DNA from: Tetragonia tetragonoides
Lineage: Eukaryota; Streptophyta; Magnoliopsida; Caryophyllales; Aizoaceae
Direction of reading: 5' to 3'
DNA: 64,000 nucleotides
Assembly (NCBI GenBank): GCA_038025085.1
Contig: CM076145.1
Span: forward strand, 11,691,000 to 11,754,999
The translations under genes were made by a program, and so were the position numbers. How positions within the stretch are numbered: position 1 is the stretch's first letter; the number at the start of each line of letters is the position of its first letter. The notes below the pieces were generated by a model that searched no databases, was not told the DNA's origin, and worked only from the letters and a program-made list of their open reading frames with translations. Below are positions 33,801-43,600 of this stretch, piece by piece.

Positions 33801-35143
33801 AACCCTCCCCCATCATTCAACCATTGCACAGTATAGGGTTTAGGATGACTTTTAGTAGGCAAATCAAGCTTATCAACCATCTCTTTAGAGGCAACATTAG
33901 TACAACTCCCAGAGTCAATAATCAAATTGCAAACTTTACCTCTAACCTTGCAGCGAGAATGGAATATTTGCTCCCTTTGGTCGGACTCATCAACGGCCAC
34001 AGTCGTATGTAGCAATTTCGTAAGGATTAGGGTCTCTCCAACCTCGGGTATACCATAATCTTCAATGAATGGCTCTCCAATATCTTCATCACTATCCTTG
34101 GTTATGGGCATAACAAACGAGGGCTCCATCTCTTCTAGCTCAGCGATGGTGAGCGCTTTCTTCGAGCCGCACTCATAGGCATAGTGTCCATATCCTTGAC
34201 ACTTGAAACAACGCAGTTGGTTCTTGTCCTTAGTAGCCACGGCTTTGCCTTTGTCTTGAGTTACGGGCTTGCTAGGGACACTTGCGCTCTTGGAGAATGT
34301 TGCATTCTCTCTTGCATTGTATTGGTTCCGAAAATTTGTATAGCCTTTAGTCACATCTCGGGCAACCGGTTTTTGCTCCTTCTCTTGCTTCTCAATCTTG
34401 AGAGCAATTTTGCAGACGTCCTCAAAGGTTACATAAGGAACAAGCTCTACCTTGCGCCTTAGAGTTGGGTTTAGACCTTTGATGAATCGCGCGATCTTTA
34501 ACTCCTCCTTCTCCTCAAGATCACACATCATGTGCATATGTTCAAACTTCTGGAGGTAGTCTTGTACACTTGAGGTTTCTTGGCTTAAGGATGTGAGTTT
34601 CAAAAACTGTTCTTGCTCAAATTCTTTAGGCAAAAATCGTTTCTTTAAATATTTCTTGAGCTTGTCCCAAGTCTCAATCTTTGCTTTCTCTTCCTTCTTG
34701 CGTCGAGCCTTTAGGTTTTCATACCATAAAGAAGCATGCTTGGTGAGTTTAAGCGTGGCTAACTTGCATCTTCGCCGCTCATCATACTCCTTGTATTCAA
34801 AGACTCTCTCCATAGTTCTAAGCCAATCAAGAAAGGCCTCTGGGTCGTAGGAACCGTCATATTCAGGGAGTTCGACCTTCAAGTTCCTGTCATCATCATA
34901 GGGATGTCGTGGTTTAGGAGCGTCATTGGTTCTAGTCCCACTTGTGTCTTCAAACTCCTCATCGAAGTCGGGGTCACGGTTGTGGTTTCTCCAATGAATT
35001 CTGCGCATCCTTGTCTCCATGTTCTCCCTATCTTCTTGGTTTCTTCTTTCCATAGCAGCCATCCGCTCTTCTTGAGATTTGAAAGACGTCCTAAGATCCT
35101 CCATGGCTGTTAACAACTTTGCTAGTTCGCTGGGCTCACCCAT
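30641..35143 (-). CDS. Gag-Pol polyprotein of element B (CRM-like chromovirus)
   Basis: A 1500-residue single frame. The start is the first in-frame ATG (35141-35143); a further 61 open codons upstream lack Met and cross the primer site. Order of domains: Gag core ~90-250; zinc knuckle CFKCQGYGHYAYEC at 312-325 (CX2CX4HX4C); aspartic protease LIIDSGS with Asp 410; reverse transcriptase ~640-810 with YLDD at 758-761; RNase H with catalytic Asp 906, Glu 943, Asp 968 and Asp 1011; integrase zinc-binding His/His/Cys/Cys near 1087, 1094, 1124, 1127; integrase core Asp 1155, Asp 1216, Glu 1252 (D,D35E); GPF-type C-terminal module ~1391-1420. All catalytic residues are present. No canonical chromodomain follows. 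Instead the frame runs 57 codons into the LTR. Small differences from element A include Asp for Ala beside the RNase H LEHW motif. Confidence 0.93.
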   Translation of the reverse strand: MGEPSELAKLLTAMEDLRTSFKSQEERMAAMERRNQEDRENMETRMRRIHWRNHNRDPDFDEEFEDTSGTRTNDAPKPRHPYDDDRNLKVELPEYDGSYDPEAFLDWLRTMERVFEYKEYDERRRCKLATLKLTKHASLWYENLKARRKKEEKAKIETWDKLKKYLKKRFLPKEFEQEQFLKLTSLSQETSSVQDYLQKFEHMHMMCDLEEKEELKIARFIKGLNPTLRRKVELVPYVTFEDVCKIALKIEKQEKEQKPVARDVTKGYTNFRNQYNARENATFSKSASVPSKPVTQDKGKAVATKDKNQLRCFKCQGYGHYAYECGSKKALTIAELEEMEPSFVMPITKDSDEDIGEPFIEDYGIPEVGETLILTKLLHTTVAVDESDQREQIFHSRCKVRGKVCNLIIDSGSCTNVASKEMVDKLDLPTKSHPKPYTVQWLNDGGGLKVTKQARVCFTLGCYKDDLWYDVLPMGVCHILLGRPWKFDRKVSHDGVNNIYTVEHNQKRIKLLPLTATEVKEAKASKKASHVMVIGEKEMEKEVASETMSYLVLLFEPNMCNNPNYDPELRLLLERFKEVFPEELPPGLPPMRGIEHQIDLVPGAPLPNRPAYRCNPEEAKELQRQVEELVQRGYVRESLSPCAVPALLVPKKDGTWRMCIDSRAVNNITIKYRFPMPRLDDMLDELHGSQLFSKIDLRAGYHQVRIKEGDEWKTAFKTRHGLYEWLVMPFGLCNAPSTFMRLMNEVLRAFLGKFVVVYLDDILIFSKTKEEHLVHLQRVFEKLKEQQLFGKLEKCDFMLPKVIFLGYIVSKDGVHVDPSKVEAMASWPAPTNIHEVRSFHGLASFYRRFIRNFSSITAPITELMKKGEFNWSESAQKAFVEVKEKLCQAPILALPDFDRLFEVECDASGVGIGAVLIQEKRPIAYFSEKLNGARLNYSTYDREFYAIVRDLEHWSHYLRPKPFVLHSDHEALKYIHGQQKLNPRHAKWVEFLQSFTFSAKYKDGKSNVVADALSRRNHLLVTLEAKLLGFEHLQELYDKDADFSESFRACKEGEHGDYFIQDGFLFKRNKFCVPRSSVRELLVREVHSGGLAGHFGVTKTLELLQEHFYWPKMLKDVHAIVTRCATCQRAKSAFHKGLYTPLLVPSIPWESVSMDFIVALPRTQRGKDAVMVVVDRLSKMAHFVPCHKTDDASHVADLFYKEIVRLHGIPKTIVSDRDTKFLSYFWKTLWRLVGTKLLFSTSHHPQTDGQTEVTNRTLGTLLRGLVSRSTKDWDTKLAHAEFAYNRTPGFTTGRSPFEIVYGINPYLPIDFVSLPRDDVINVDAKARQQAFQKTCEQVRARVEKMNSRYQARANKGRKQVLFEPGDLVWLHLRKERFPSRRKNKLMPRADGPFQVLEKIGDNAYKIDLPSEYGNVSSTFNVGDLSPYLEDTNLRANSFKEGEVDAGASTLKDKQEDDESRTSKNPVLETLMLDLELLIAKSIMPREVKCEVTMLEWQEDD
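30817..30829 (-). other. Element B polypurine tract
   Basis: On the element strand aaagaaggggagg lies directly before the 3' LTR. The same sequence occurs in element A. Confidence 0.8.
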
Positions 35144-35291
35144 AGCTTCGGTTGTTGGTTTCTTGGGGGTTTCTTGGCTGTCTTCGTGAACAAAGGGCGG
35201 ATCTTGCAAGAATCTTTCTCTAAAGCTCGCTATGGTGTCGTGTTTATGCTCAGGACCGTGTTGTTTAAACTTAAGAAAGCTCAAACCTTTA

Positions 35292-35303
35292 GCTCTGATA
35301 CCA
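35292..35303 (-). other. Element B primer-binding site
   Basis: The plus strand reads gctctgatacca, complementary to tggtatcagagc. It sits three bases inside the 5' LTR and fits initiator-Met tRNA. Confidence 0.93.
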
Positions 35304-35306
35304 AGT

Positions 35307-35968
35307 TGATGTGAAATAAGTAACAAAACGGAAATTAACCTTTGATAGTATCACACAAAGGGATCTTGTTCAAGAATCACTCAAGAACAACTCACGAATC
35401 ACTCGTAAGGGTTTCAACCTGAATCACTCAGTTTGAGGGGTAAATACTCACGTATTCAATAATTAATCATCAAAGCACGAGTTTACAATAGCAAAGCTCT
35501 CCCCTATTTATAGACAAAGAAAATCTAAAGCTATTCGGAATCCTAATCCTAGTCCGAATAGGATACTAACTACAAAACTGACTACAATTGTAAAACGGAC
35601 TAACTAACATCTTTCCTAATACCTAATGGACTTCTAATACTAATAACAATCAGATTATTACTCTTCTAAACATATTCTAACTAATAAAGGGAATACTAAA
35701 CGAAATAGAACTGAACAACTGATTACCTAGCGCCCAAGGCTCAAAACCGCTGGAACAGTTTCCTTGGCGCCCAAGGCTTCTTCTTTTCAGCTTCTAGTCA
35801 TCTTCTTGCCACTCTAACATAGTTACCTCACACTTTACCTCACGTGGCATTATACTCTTGGCAATGAGCAGCTCAAGATCAAGCATTAACGTTTCAAGAA
35901 CTGGGTTCTTGGACGTTCTTGATTCGTCGTCTTCTTGCTTGTCCTTTAACGTACTTGCTCCTGCATCA
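35307..35968 (-). repeat. Element B 5' LTR (662 bp)
   Basis: No mismatch to the 3' LTR was found by eye over the full length. The TATA box complement tatttata is at 35515-35522. It is followed by the second gagga at 35969-35973. Confidence 0.95.
35515..35522 (-). promoter_or_regulatory. Element B 5' LTR TATA box
   Basis: On the element strand this reads tataaata in tctataaatagggg. It is the likely Pol II promoter core for the full-length transcript. Confidence 0.7.
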
Positions 35969-35973
35969 GAGGA

Positions 35974-36248
35974 CAATTCTTTTTGAAGGAAGGGAGATTG
36001 ATGCGGAAGCAAGGGTACAAAGTAAACAAAACAACCAAGGAACTAGCAAGCGAACATACATTCTTGTTTACATCGAGTTCCTTTGGTGGTTATGCATTAA
36101 ATTGGCTCCTATAAAGATAATTACATGGATTTTCCATACAAGGTCGGGATTAAAGCGCTTATTATATGATAACATTCGTTATAAGGATTCCCGAAATTTT
36201 GACAGCTTCTACACTGGTTCGTATTTCGATCATAACTCACTCATATGA
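35974..36248 (+). pseudogene. C-terminal remnant of element C gag copy 2, reading into LTR3
   Basis: It resumes the frame interrupted at 30153 (ILFEGREID) and continues about 83 codons into LTR3. There it includes YILVYIEFLWWLCIKLAP and ends at HNSLI before a TGA. The aromatic, hydrophobic stretch could form one membrane-like segment. The element D counterpart reads on because its codon is CGA. Confidence 0.7.
35985..35997 (+). other. Polypurine tract, internal 2 of element C
   Basis: The purine run gaaggaagggaga lies directly before LTR3, as in internal 1. Confidence 0.72.
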
Positions 36249-36827
36249 CATGGGATCATGGTGATTCAAAATTCTGTAGAAAGCTGGAAACAAGATCTAA
36301 AACTCCCATGCTTTGAGTTTTCCTATATTCAGAATGTAACGAGGTTGAAAAGGCAATTGAAGTTACGGTGCAAAGCTGTTACAACCGGTTTAGCCTTGGG
36401 CGCCAAGTAACTAGCTGTTTATGATTTATTTCGTTTGGTTATTTTCTTAATTAGTTAGAGTATGTTTAGGAAAGTAATAATCTGATTATTATTAGCAATA
36501 GGAGTCCAATAGGAATTAGGAAAGCTGTGAGTTAGTTCGTTTTACTTTTGTAATCAGTTTCGTAGTTAGTTTCCTATTTGGATTAGGATTAGAATTCCGA
36601 ATAGCTTTAGATTTCTTTGTCTATAAAAAGGAAAGAGCTTTTCTATTGTAAACTCGTGCTTTGATGATTAATTATTGAATACGTGAGTATTTACCCCTCA
36701 AACTGAGTGATTCAGGTTGAAACCCTTACGAGTGATTCATGAGTTGTTCTTGAGTGATTCTTGAACAAGATCCCTTTGTGTGATACTATCAAAGGTTAAT
36801 TTCCGTTTTGTTACTTATTTCACATCA
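35999..36827 (+). repeat. Element C LTR3 (829 bp)
   Basis: Starts tgatgcggaagcaag and ends ttatttcacatca, followed by the outer ccttt duplication. The TATA region is altered to tataaaaa (36622-36629), unlike the other LTRs. Confidence 0.92.
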
Positions 36828-39800
36828 CCTTTTGAATGCATTTACGCATTTTAACAACTAGGGTGAAAGAGATTGAGTTCTTTTGTGTTGTATATTAAGA
36901 GAAATCACCCAAATGGTTTGTTTGCATTCATTTGAGCGAGAAACTACACCAAAGATGTTTACAAGTACAAACAAGCTTTAACTCCACCTTTTGAATGCAT
37001 ATACGCGTTTTAAAACCACATACGACTAGGGTGAAAGAGATTGAGTTCTTTTGTGTTGTATTTTCAGAGAAAGCACCCAAAAGCTTTGTTTGCATTCATT
37101 GGAGTGAGAAACTACACCAAGAATGTTTACAAGTACAAACAAGCTTCAACTCAAGCTTTTGAATGCCATTTAAGCGTTTTAAAAGCTCATACGACAAGGG
37201 TGAAAGAGATTGAGTTCTTTTGTGTTGTATATTAAGAGAAAGCACCCAAATGTTTTATTTGCATTCATTTGAGTGAGAAACTACACCAAAGATGTTTACA
37301 AGTACAAACAAGCTTAAACTCAAGCTTTTGAATGCATTTACGCGTTTTAAAAGCTCATATGACTAGGGTGAAAAAGAATGAGTTCTTTTGTGTTGTATAT
37401 TAAGAGAAAGCACCCAAATGCTTTGTTTGCATTCATTTGAGTGAGAAACTACACCAAGGATGTTTACAAGCACAAACAATCTTTAACTCCACCTTTTGAA
37501 TGCATTTACGCATTTTAACAGCTCTTACAACTAGGGTGAAAGAGATTGAGTTCTTTTGTGTTGTATATTAAGAGAAATCACACAAATGCTATGTTTGCAT
37601 TCATTTAAGTGAGAAACTACACCAAGGATGTTTACAAGTACAAACAAGCTTCAACTCAAGTTTTTGAATGCATTTACGCGTTTTAAAAGCTCATATGACT
37701 AGGGTGAAAAAGCTTGAGTTCTTTTCTGTTGTACATTAAGAGAAAGCATCCAAAAGCTTTGTTTGCATTCATTGGAGTGAGAAACTCAATCTCTTTTGAA
37801 GTACAAACAAGCTTCAACTCAAGCTTAAGAGAAAGCACCCAAATGCTTTGTTTGCATTCATTTGAGTGTGAAACTACCCCGAGGATGTTTACAACTACAA
37901 ACAAGCTTGAACTCAAGCTTTTGAATGCATTTAAGCGTTTTAAAAGCTCATACGACAAGGGTGAAAGAGATTAAGTTCTTTGGTGTTGTATATTAAGAGA
38001 ACGCACCCAAATGTTTTCTTTGCATTCATTTGAGTGAGAAACTACACCAAAGATGTTTACAAGTACCAACAAGCTTCAAGTTAAGCTTTTGAATGCATAT
38101 ACGCGTTTTAAAACCTCATGCGACTAAGGTGAAAGAGATTGAGTTCTTTTGTGTTGTATTTTCAGAGAAAGCACACAAATGCTTTATTTGCATTCATTTG
38201 AGTGAGAAACTACACCAAGGATGTTTACAAGTACAAACAAGCTTCAACTCAAGCTTTTGAATGCATTTACGCGTTTTAAAAGCTCATATGACTAGGGTGA
38301 AAAAGATTGAGTTCTTTTGTGTTGTATTTTAAGAGAAAGCAACCAAAAGCTTTGTTTGCATTCATTTCAGCGAGAAACTACACCAAGAATGTTTTCAAGT
38401 ACAAACAAGCTTCAACTCAAGCATTTGAATGCATTTACGCGTTTCAAAAGCTCATATGACTAGGGTAAAAGAGATTGAGGTCTTTTGTGTTGTATATTAA
38501 GAGAAAGCACCCAATTGCTTTGTTTGCATTCATTTGAGTGAGAAACTACACCAAGGATGTTTACAAGTACAAACAAGCTTGAACTCCACCTTTTGAATGC
38601 ATTTACGCGTTTTAACAGCTCTTACGACTTGGCGAAAAGAGATTGAGTTCTTTTGTGTTGTATATTAAGAAAAAGCTCGCAAATGCTTTGTTTACATTCA
38701 TTTGAGTTTGAAACTACCGCAAGGATGTTTACAACTACAAACAAGCTTGAACTCAAGCTTTTGAATCCATTTAAGCGTTTTAAAAGCTCATACGACAAGG
38801 GTGAAAGAGATTGAGTTCTTTTGTGTTGTATATTAAGAGAACGCATCCAAATGTTTTCTTTGCATTCATTTGAGTGAGAAACTACACCAAAGATGTTTAC
38901 AAGTACAAACAAGCTTCAACTCAAGCTTTTGAATGCATTTACGCGTTTTAAAAGCTCATATGACTAGGGTGAAAAAGATTGAGTTCTTTTGTGTTGTATA
39001 TTAAGAGAAAGCACCCAAATGCTTTGTTTGCATTCATTTGAGTGAGAAACTTAACCACGGATGTTTACAAGTACAAACAAGCTTCAACTCAAGCTTTTGA
39101 ATGCATATACGCGTTTTCAAACCTCATAGGACTAGGGTGAAAGAGGTTGAGTTCTTTTGTGTTGTATTTTCAGAGAAAGCACCCAAAAGCTTTGTTTGCA
39201 TTCATTGGAGTGAGAAACTACACCAAGGATGTTTACAAGTACAAACAAGCTTCAACTCAAGCTTTTGAATATATTTACGCGTTTTAAAAGCTCATATGAC
39301 TAGGGTGAAAGAGATTGAGGTCTTTTGTGTTGTATATTAAGAGAAAGCACCCAAATGCTTTGTTTGCATTCATTTGAGTGAGAAACTACACCTAGGATGT
39401 TTACAAGTACAAACAAGCTTTAACTCCACCTTTTGAATGCATTTACGCGTTTTAACAGCTCTTACATCTAGGGTGAAAGAGATTGAGTTCTTTTGTGTTG
39501 TATTTTCAGAGAAAGCACCCAAAAGCTTTGTTTGCATTCATTGGAGTGTGAAACTACACCAAGGATGTTTACAACTACAAACAGGCTTCAACTCAAGCTT
39601 TTGAATGCATTTACGCGTTTTAAAAGCTCATACGAAAAGGGTGAAAGAGATTGAGTTCTTTTGTGTTGTATATTAGGAGAAATGACACAAATGCTTTCTT
39701 TGCATTCATTTGAGTGAGAAACTACACCAAGAATGTTTACAAGTACAAACAAGCTTCAATTCAAGCTTTTGAAAGCATTTACGCGTTTTAAAACCTCATG

Positions 39801-40610
39801 CGACTAGGGTGAAAAAGATTGAGTTCTTTTGTGTTGTATTTTAAAAGAAAGCAACCAAAAGCTTTTGCATTCATTTCAGTGAGAAACTACACCAAGAATG
39901 TTTACAAGTACAAACAAGCTTCAACTCAAGCTTTTGAATGCATTTATGCGTTTTAAAAGCTCATATAACTAGGGTGAAAAAGATTGAGCTCTTTTGTGTT
40001 GTATATTAAGAGAACGCACCCAAATGTTTTGTTTGCATTCATTTGAGTGAGAAACTACACCAAGGATGTTTACAAGTACAAACAAGCTTTAACTCCACCT
40101 TTTGAATGCATTTACGCGTTTTAACAGCTCTTATGACTAGGGTGAAAGAGATTGAGTTCTTTTGTGTTGTATTTTCGGAGAAAGCACCCAAAAGCTTTGT
40201 TTGCATTCATTGGAGTGAGAAACTACACCAAGGATGTTTACGAGTACAAACAAGCTTGAACTCATGCTTTTGAATGTATTTACGCGTATTAAAAGCTCAT
40301 ATGACTAGGGTGAAAGAGATGGAGGTCTTTTGTGTTGTATATTAAGAGAAAGCACCCAAATACTTTGCTTGCATTCATTTGAGTGAGAAACTACACCAAG
40401 AATGTTTACAAGTACAAACAAGCTTTAACTCCACCTTTTGAATGCATTTACGCGTTTTAACAGCTCTTACGACTAGGGTGAAAGAGATTCAGTTCTTTTG
40501 TGTTGTATTTTCAGAGAAAGCACCCAAAAGCTTTGTTTGCATTCATTGGAGTGAGAAACTACACCAAGGATGTTTACAAGTACAAACAAGCTTCAACTCA
40601 AAATTTTGAA
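36828..40610 (+). repeat. 168-bp satellite, plus-oriented block
   Basis: About 22 head-to-tail monomers. The order of variant types at 39120-39480 (a ttttcagag/ttggagtgag monomer, then gaggtc, then ctttaactccacc) repeats the order at 6455-6800. One divergent joint near 37780-37830 deletes part of a monomer. Confidence 0.95.
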
Positions 40611-43600
40611 AACGCGTAAATGCTTTCAAAAGCTTGAGTTGAAGCTTCTTTGTACTTGTAAACATCCTTGGTGTAGTTTCTCCCTCAAATGAATGCAAAC
40701 AAAGTATTTGGATGCATTCTCTTAATATACAACACAAAAGAACTCAAATCTCTTTCACCCTAGTCATATGAGCTTTTAAAACGCGTAAATACATTCAAAA
40801 TTTTGAGTTGAAGCTTGTTTGTACTTGTAAACATCCTTGGTGTAGTTTCTCACTCCAATGAATGCAAATAAAGCTTTTGGGTGCTTTCTCTGAAAATACA
40901 ACACAAAAGAACTGAATCTCTTTCACCCTAGATGTAAGAGCTGTTAAAACGCGTAAATGCATTCAAAAGGTGGAGTTAAAGCTTGTTTGTACTTGTAAAC
41001 ATCCTAGGTGTAGTTTCTCCCTCAAATGAATGCAAACAAAGTATTTGGATGCATTCTCTTAATATACAACACAAAAGAACTCAAATCTCTTTCACCCTAG
41101 TCATATGAGCTTTTAAAACGCGTAAATACATTCAAAATTTTGAGTTGAAGCTTGTTTGTACTTGTAAACATCCTTGGTGTAGTTTCTCACTCCAATGAAT
41201 GCAAATAAAGCTTTTGGGTGCTTTCTCTGAAAATACAACACAAAAGAACTCAATCTCTTTCACCCTAGTCGTAAGAGCTGTTAAAACGCGTAAATGCATT
41301 CAAAAGGTGGAGTTAAAGCTTGTTTGTACTTGAAAACATCCTTGGTGTAGTTTCTCACTCAAATGAATGCAAACAAAGCATTTGGGTGCTTTCTCTTAAT
41401 ATACAACACAAAAGACCTCAATCTCTTTTACCCTAGTCATATGAGCTTTTAAAACGCGTAAATGCTTTCAAAAGCTTGAGTTGAAGCTTGTTTGTACTTG
41501 AAAACATTCTTGGTGTAGTTTCTCACTGAAATGAATGCAAACAAAGCTTTTGGTTGCTTTCTCTTAAAATACAACACAAAAGAACTCAATATTTTTCACC
41601 CTAGTCATATGAGCTTTTAAAACGCGTAAATGCATTAAAAATCTTGAGTTGAAGCTTGTTTGTACTTGTAAACATTCTTGGTGTAGTTTCTCACTCAAAT
41701 GAATGCAAACAAAGCATTTGTGTGATTTCTCTTAATATACAACACAAAAGAACTCAATCTCTTTCACCCTAGATGTAAGAGCTGTTAAAACGCGTAAATG
41801 CATTCAAAAGGTGGAGTTAAAGTTTGTTTGTACTTGTAAACATCCTTGGTGTAGTTTCTCACTCAAATAAATGCAAACAAGGCATTTGGGTGCTTTCTCT
41901 TAATAGACAACACAAAAGACTTCAATCTCTTTCACCCTAATCGTAAGAGCTGTTAAAACGCGTATATGCATTCAAAAGCTTGAGTTGAAGCTTGTTTGTA
42001 CTTGTAAACATCCTTGGTTAAGTTTCTCACTCAAATGAATGCAAACAAAGCATTTGGGTGCTTTCTCGTAATATACAACACAAAAGAACTCAATCTTTTT
42101 CACCCTAGTCATATGAGCTTTTAAAACGCGTAAATGCATTCAAAAGCTTGAGTTGAAGCTTGTTTGTACTTGTAAACATTCTTGGTGTAGTTTCTCACTA
42201 AAATGATTGCAAACAAAGCTTTTGGTTGCTTTCTCTTAAAATACAACACAAAAGAACTCAATCTTTTTCACCCTAGTCATATGAGCTTTTAAAACGCGTA
42301 AATGCATTCAAAATCTTGAGTTGAAGCTTGTTTGTACTTGTAAACATTCTTGGTGTAGTTTTTCACTCAAATGAATGCAAACAAAGCATTTGTGTGATTT
42401 CTCTTAATATACAACACAAAAGAACTCAATCTCTTTCACCCTAGTCATATGAGCTTTTAAAACGCGTAAATACATTCAAAAGCTTGAGTTGAAGCTTGTT
42501 TGTACTTGTAAACATTCTTGGTGTAGTTTCTCACTGAAATGAATGCAAACAAAGCTTTTGGTTGCTTTCTCTTAAAATACAACACAAAAGAACTCAATCT
42601 TTTTCACCCTAGTCGTATGAGGTTTTAAAACGCGTAAATGCTTTCAAAAGCTTGAATTGAAGCTTGTTTGTACTTGTAAACATTCTTGATGTAGTTTCTC
42701 ACTCAAATGAATGCAAACAAAGCATTTGTGTGATTTATCTTAATATACAACACAAAAGAACTCAATCTCTTTCACCCTAGTTGTAAGAGCTGTTAAAATG
42801 CGTAAATGCATTCAAAAGGTTGAGTTAAAGCATGCTTATACTTGTAAACATGCTTGGTGTAGTTTCTCACTCCAATGAATGCAAACAAAGCATTTGCGTG
42901 CTTTCTCTTATTATACAACACAAAAGAACTCAATCTCTTTCACCCTTTTCCTATGAGCTTTTAAAACGAGTAAATGCATTCAAAACCTTGAGTTGAAACC
43001 TGTTTGTAGTTGTAAACATCCTTGGTGTAGTTTCACACTCAAATGAATTTAAACAAAGCATTTGCGAGCTTTTTCTTAATATACAACACAAAAGAGCTCA
43101 ATCTCGATTCGCCTCGTCGTAAGTGCTGTTAAAACGCGTAAATGCATTCAAAAGCTTGAGTTGAAACTTGTTTGAACTTGTAAACATCCTTGGTGTAGTT
43201 TCTCACTCAAATTAATGCAAAGAAAGCATTTGGGTGCTGTCTCTTAATATACAACACAAAAGACCTCAACTCTTTCACCCTAGTCGTAAGAGCTATTAAA
43301 ACACGTAAATACATTCAAAATTTTGAGTTGAAGCTTGTTTGTACTTGTAAACATCCTTGGTGTAGTTTCTCACTCAAATAAATGCAAACAAAGCATTTGG
43401 GTGCTTTCTCTTAATATATAACAGAAAAGAACTCAATCTGTTTCACCCTAGTCGTATGAGGTTTTAAAACGCGTAAATGCTTTCAAAAGCTTGAGTTGAA
43501 GCTTGTTTGTACTTGTAAACATCCTTGGTGTAGCTTCTCCCTCAAATGAATGCAAACAAAGCATTTGGGTGCTTTCTCTTAATATACAACACAAAAGAAC

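Larger units (their letters stand above)
30154..35968 (-). mobile_element. Element B: intact autonomous CRM-like Ty3/gypsy retrotransposon, nested in C
   Basis: A 5815-bp minus-strand element with two 662-bp LTRs, an initiator-Met primer site, an uninterrupted 1500-codon polyprotein frame, a polypurine tract and a gagga duplication. I found no difference between its two LTRs on reading them side by side, so it is the youngest event in the window. It interrupts internal 2 of element C only about 25 bp before C's third LTR. It is about 99% identical to element A in protein. Confidence 0.95.
25513..36827 (+). mobile_element. Element C: tandem LTR-gag-LTR-gag-LTR non-autonomous retrotransposon
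   Basis: The outer boundaries are flanked by ccttt at 25508-25512 and 36828-36832, so the whole array occupies one integration site. The order is LTR1 (25513-26342), internal 1 (26343-27845, 1503 bp), LTR2 (27846-28675), internal 2 (28676-30153, resuming 35974-35998, again 1503 bp) and LTR3 (35999-36827). Element B is inserted into internal 2. Each internal region has a primer site, a gag-like frame and a polypurine tract, but no protease, RT, RNase H or integrase. This matches non-autonomous gag-only elements known in plants as TR-GAGs. The tandem form is best explained by unequal recombination between the two LTRs, and LTR2 has the expected hybrid composition. Confidence 0.9.

Noticed and set aside
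30993..35113. Plus-strand frames inside element B, and minus-strand frames inside element A
   Set aside because: They are antisense shadows of the polyprotein gene and mirror each other between the two elements.
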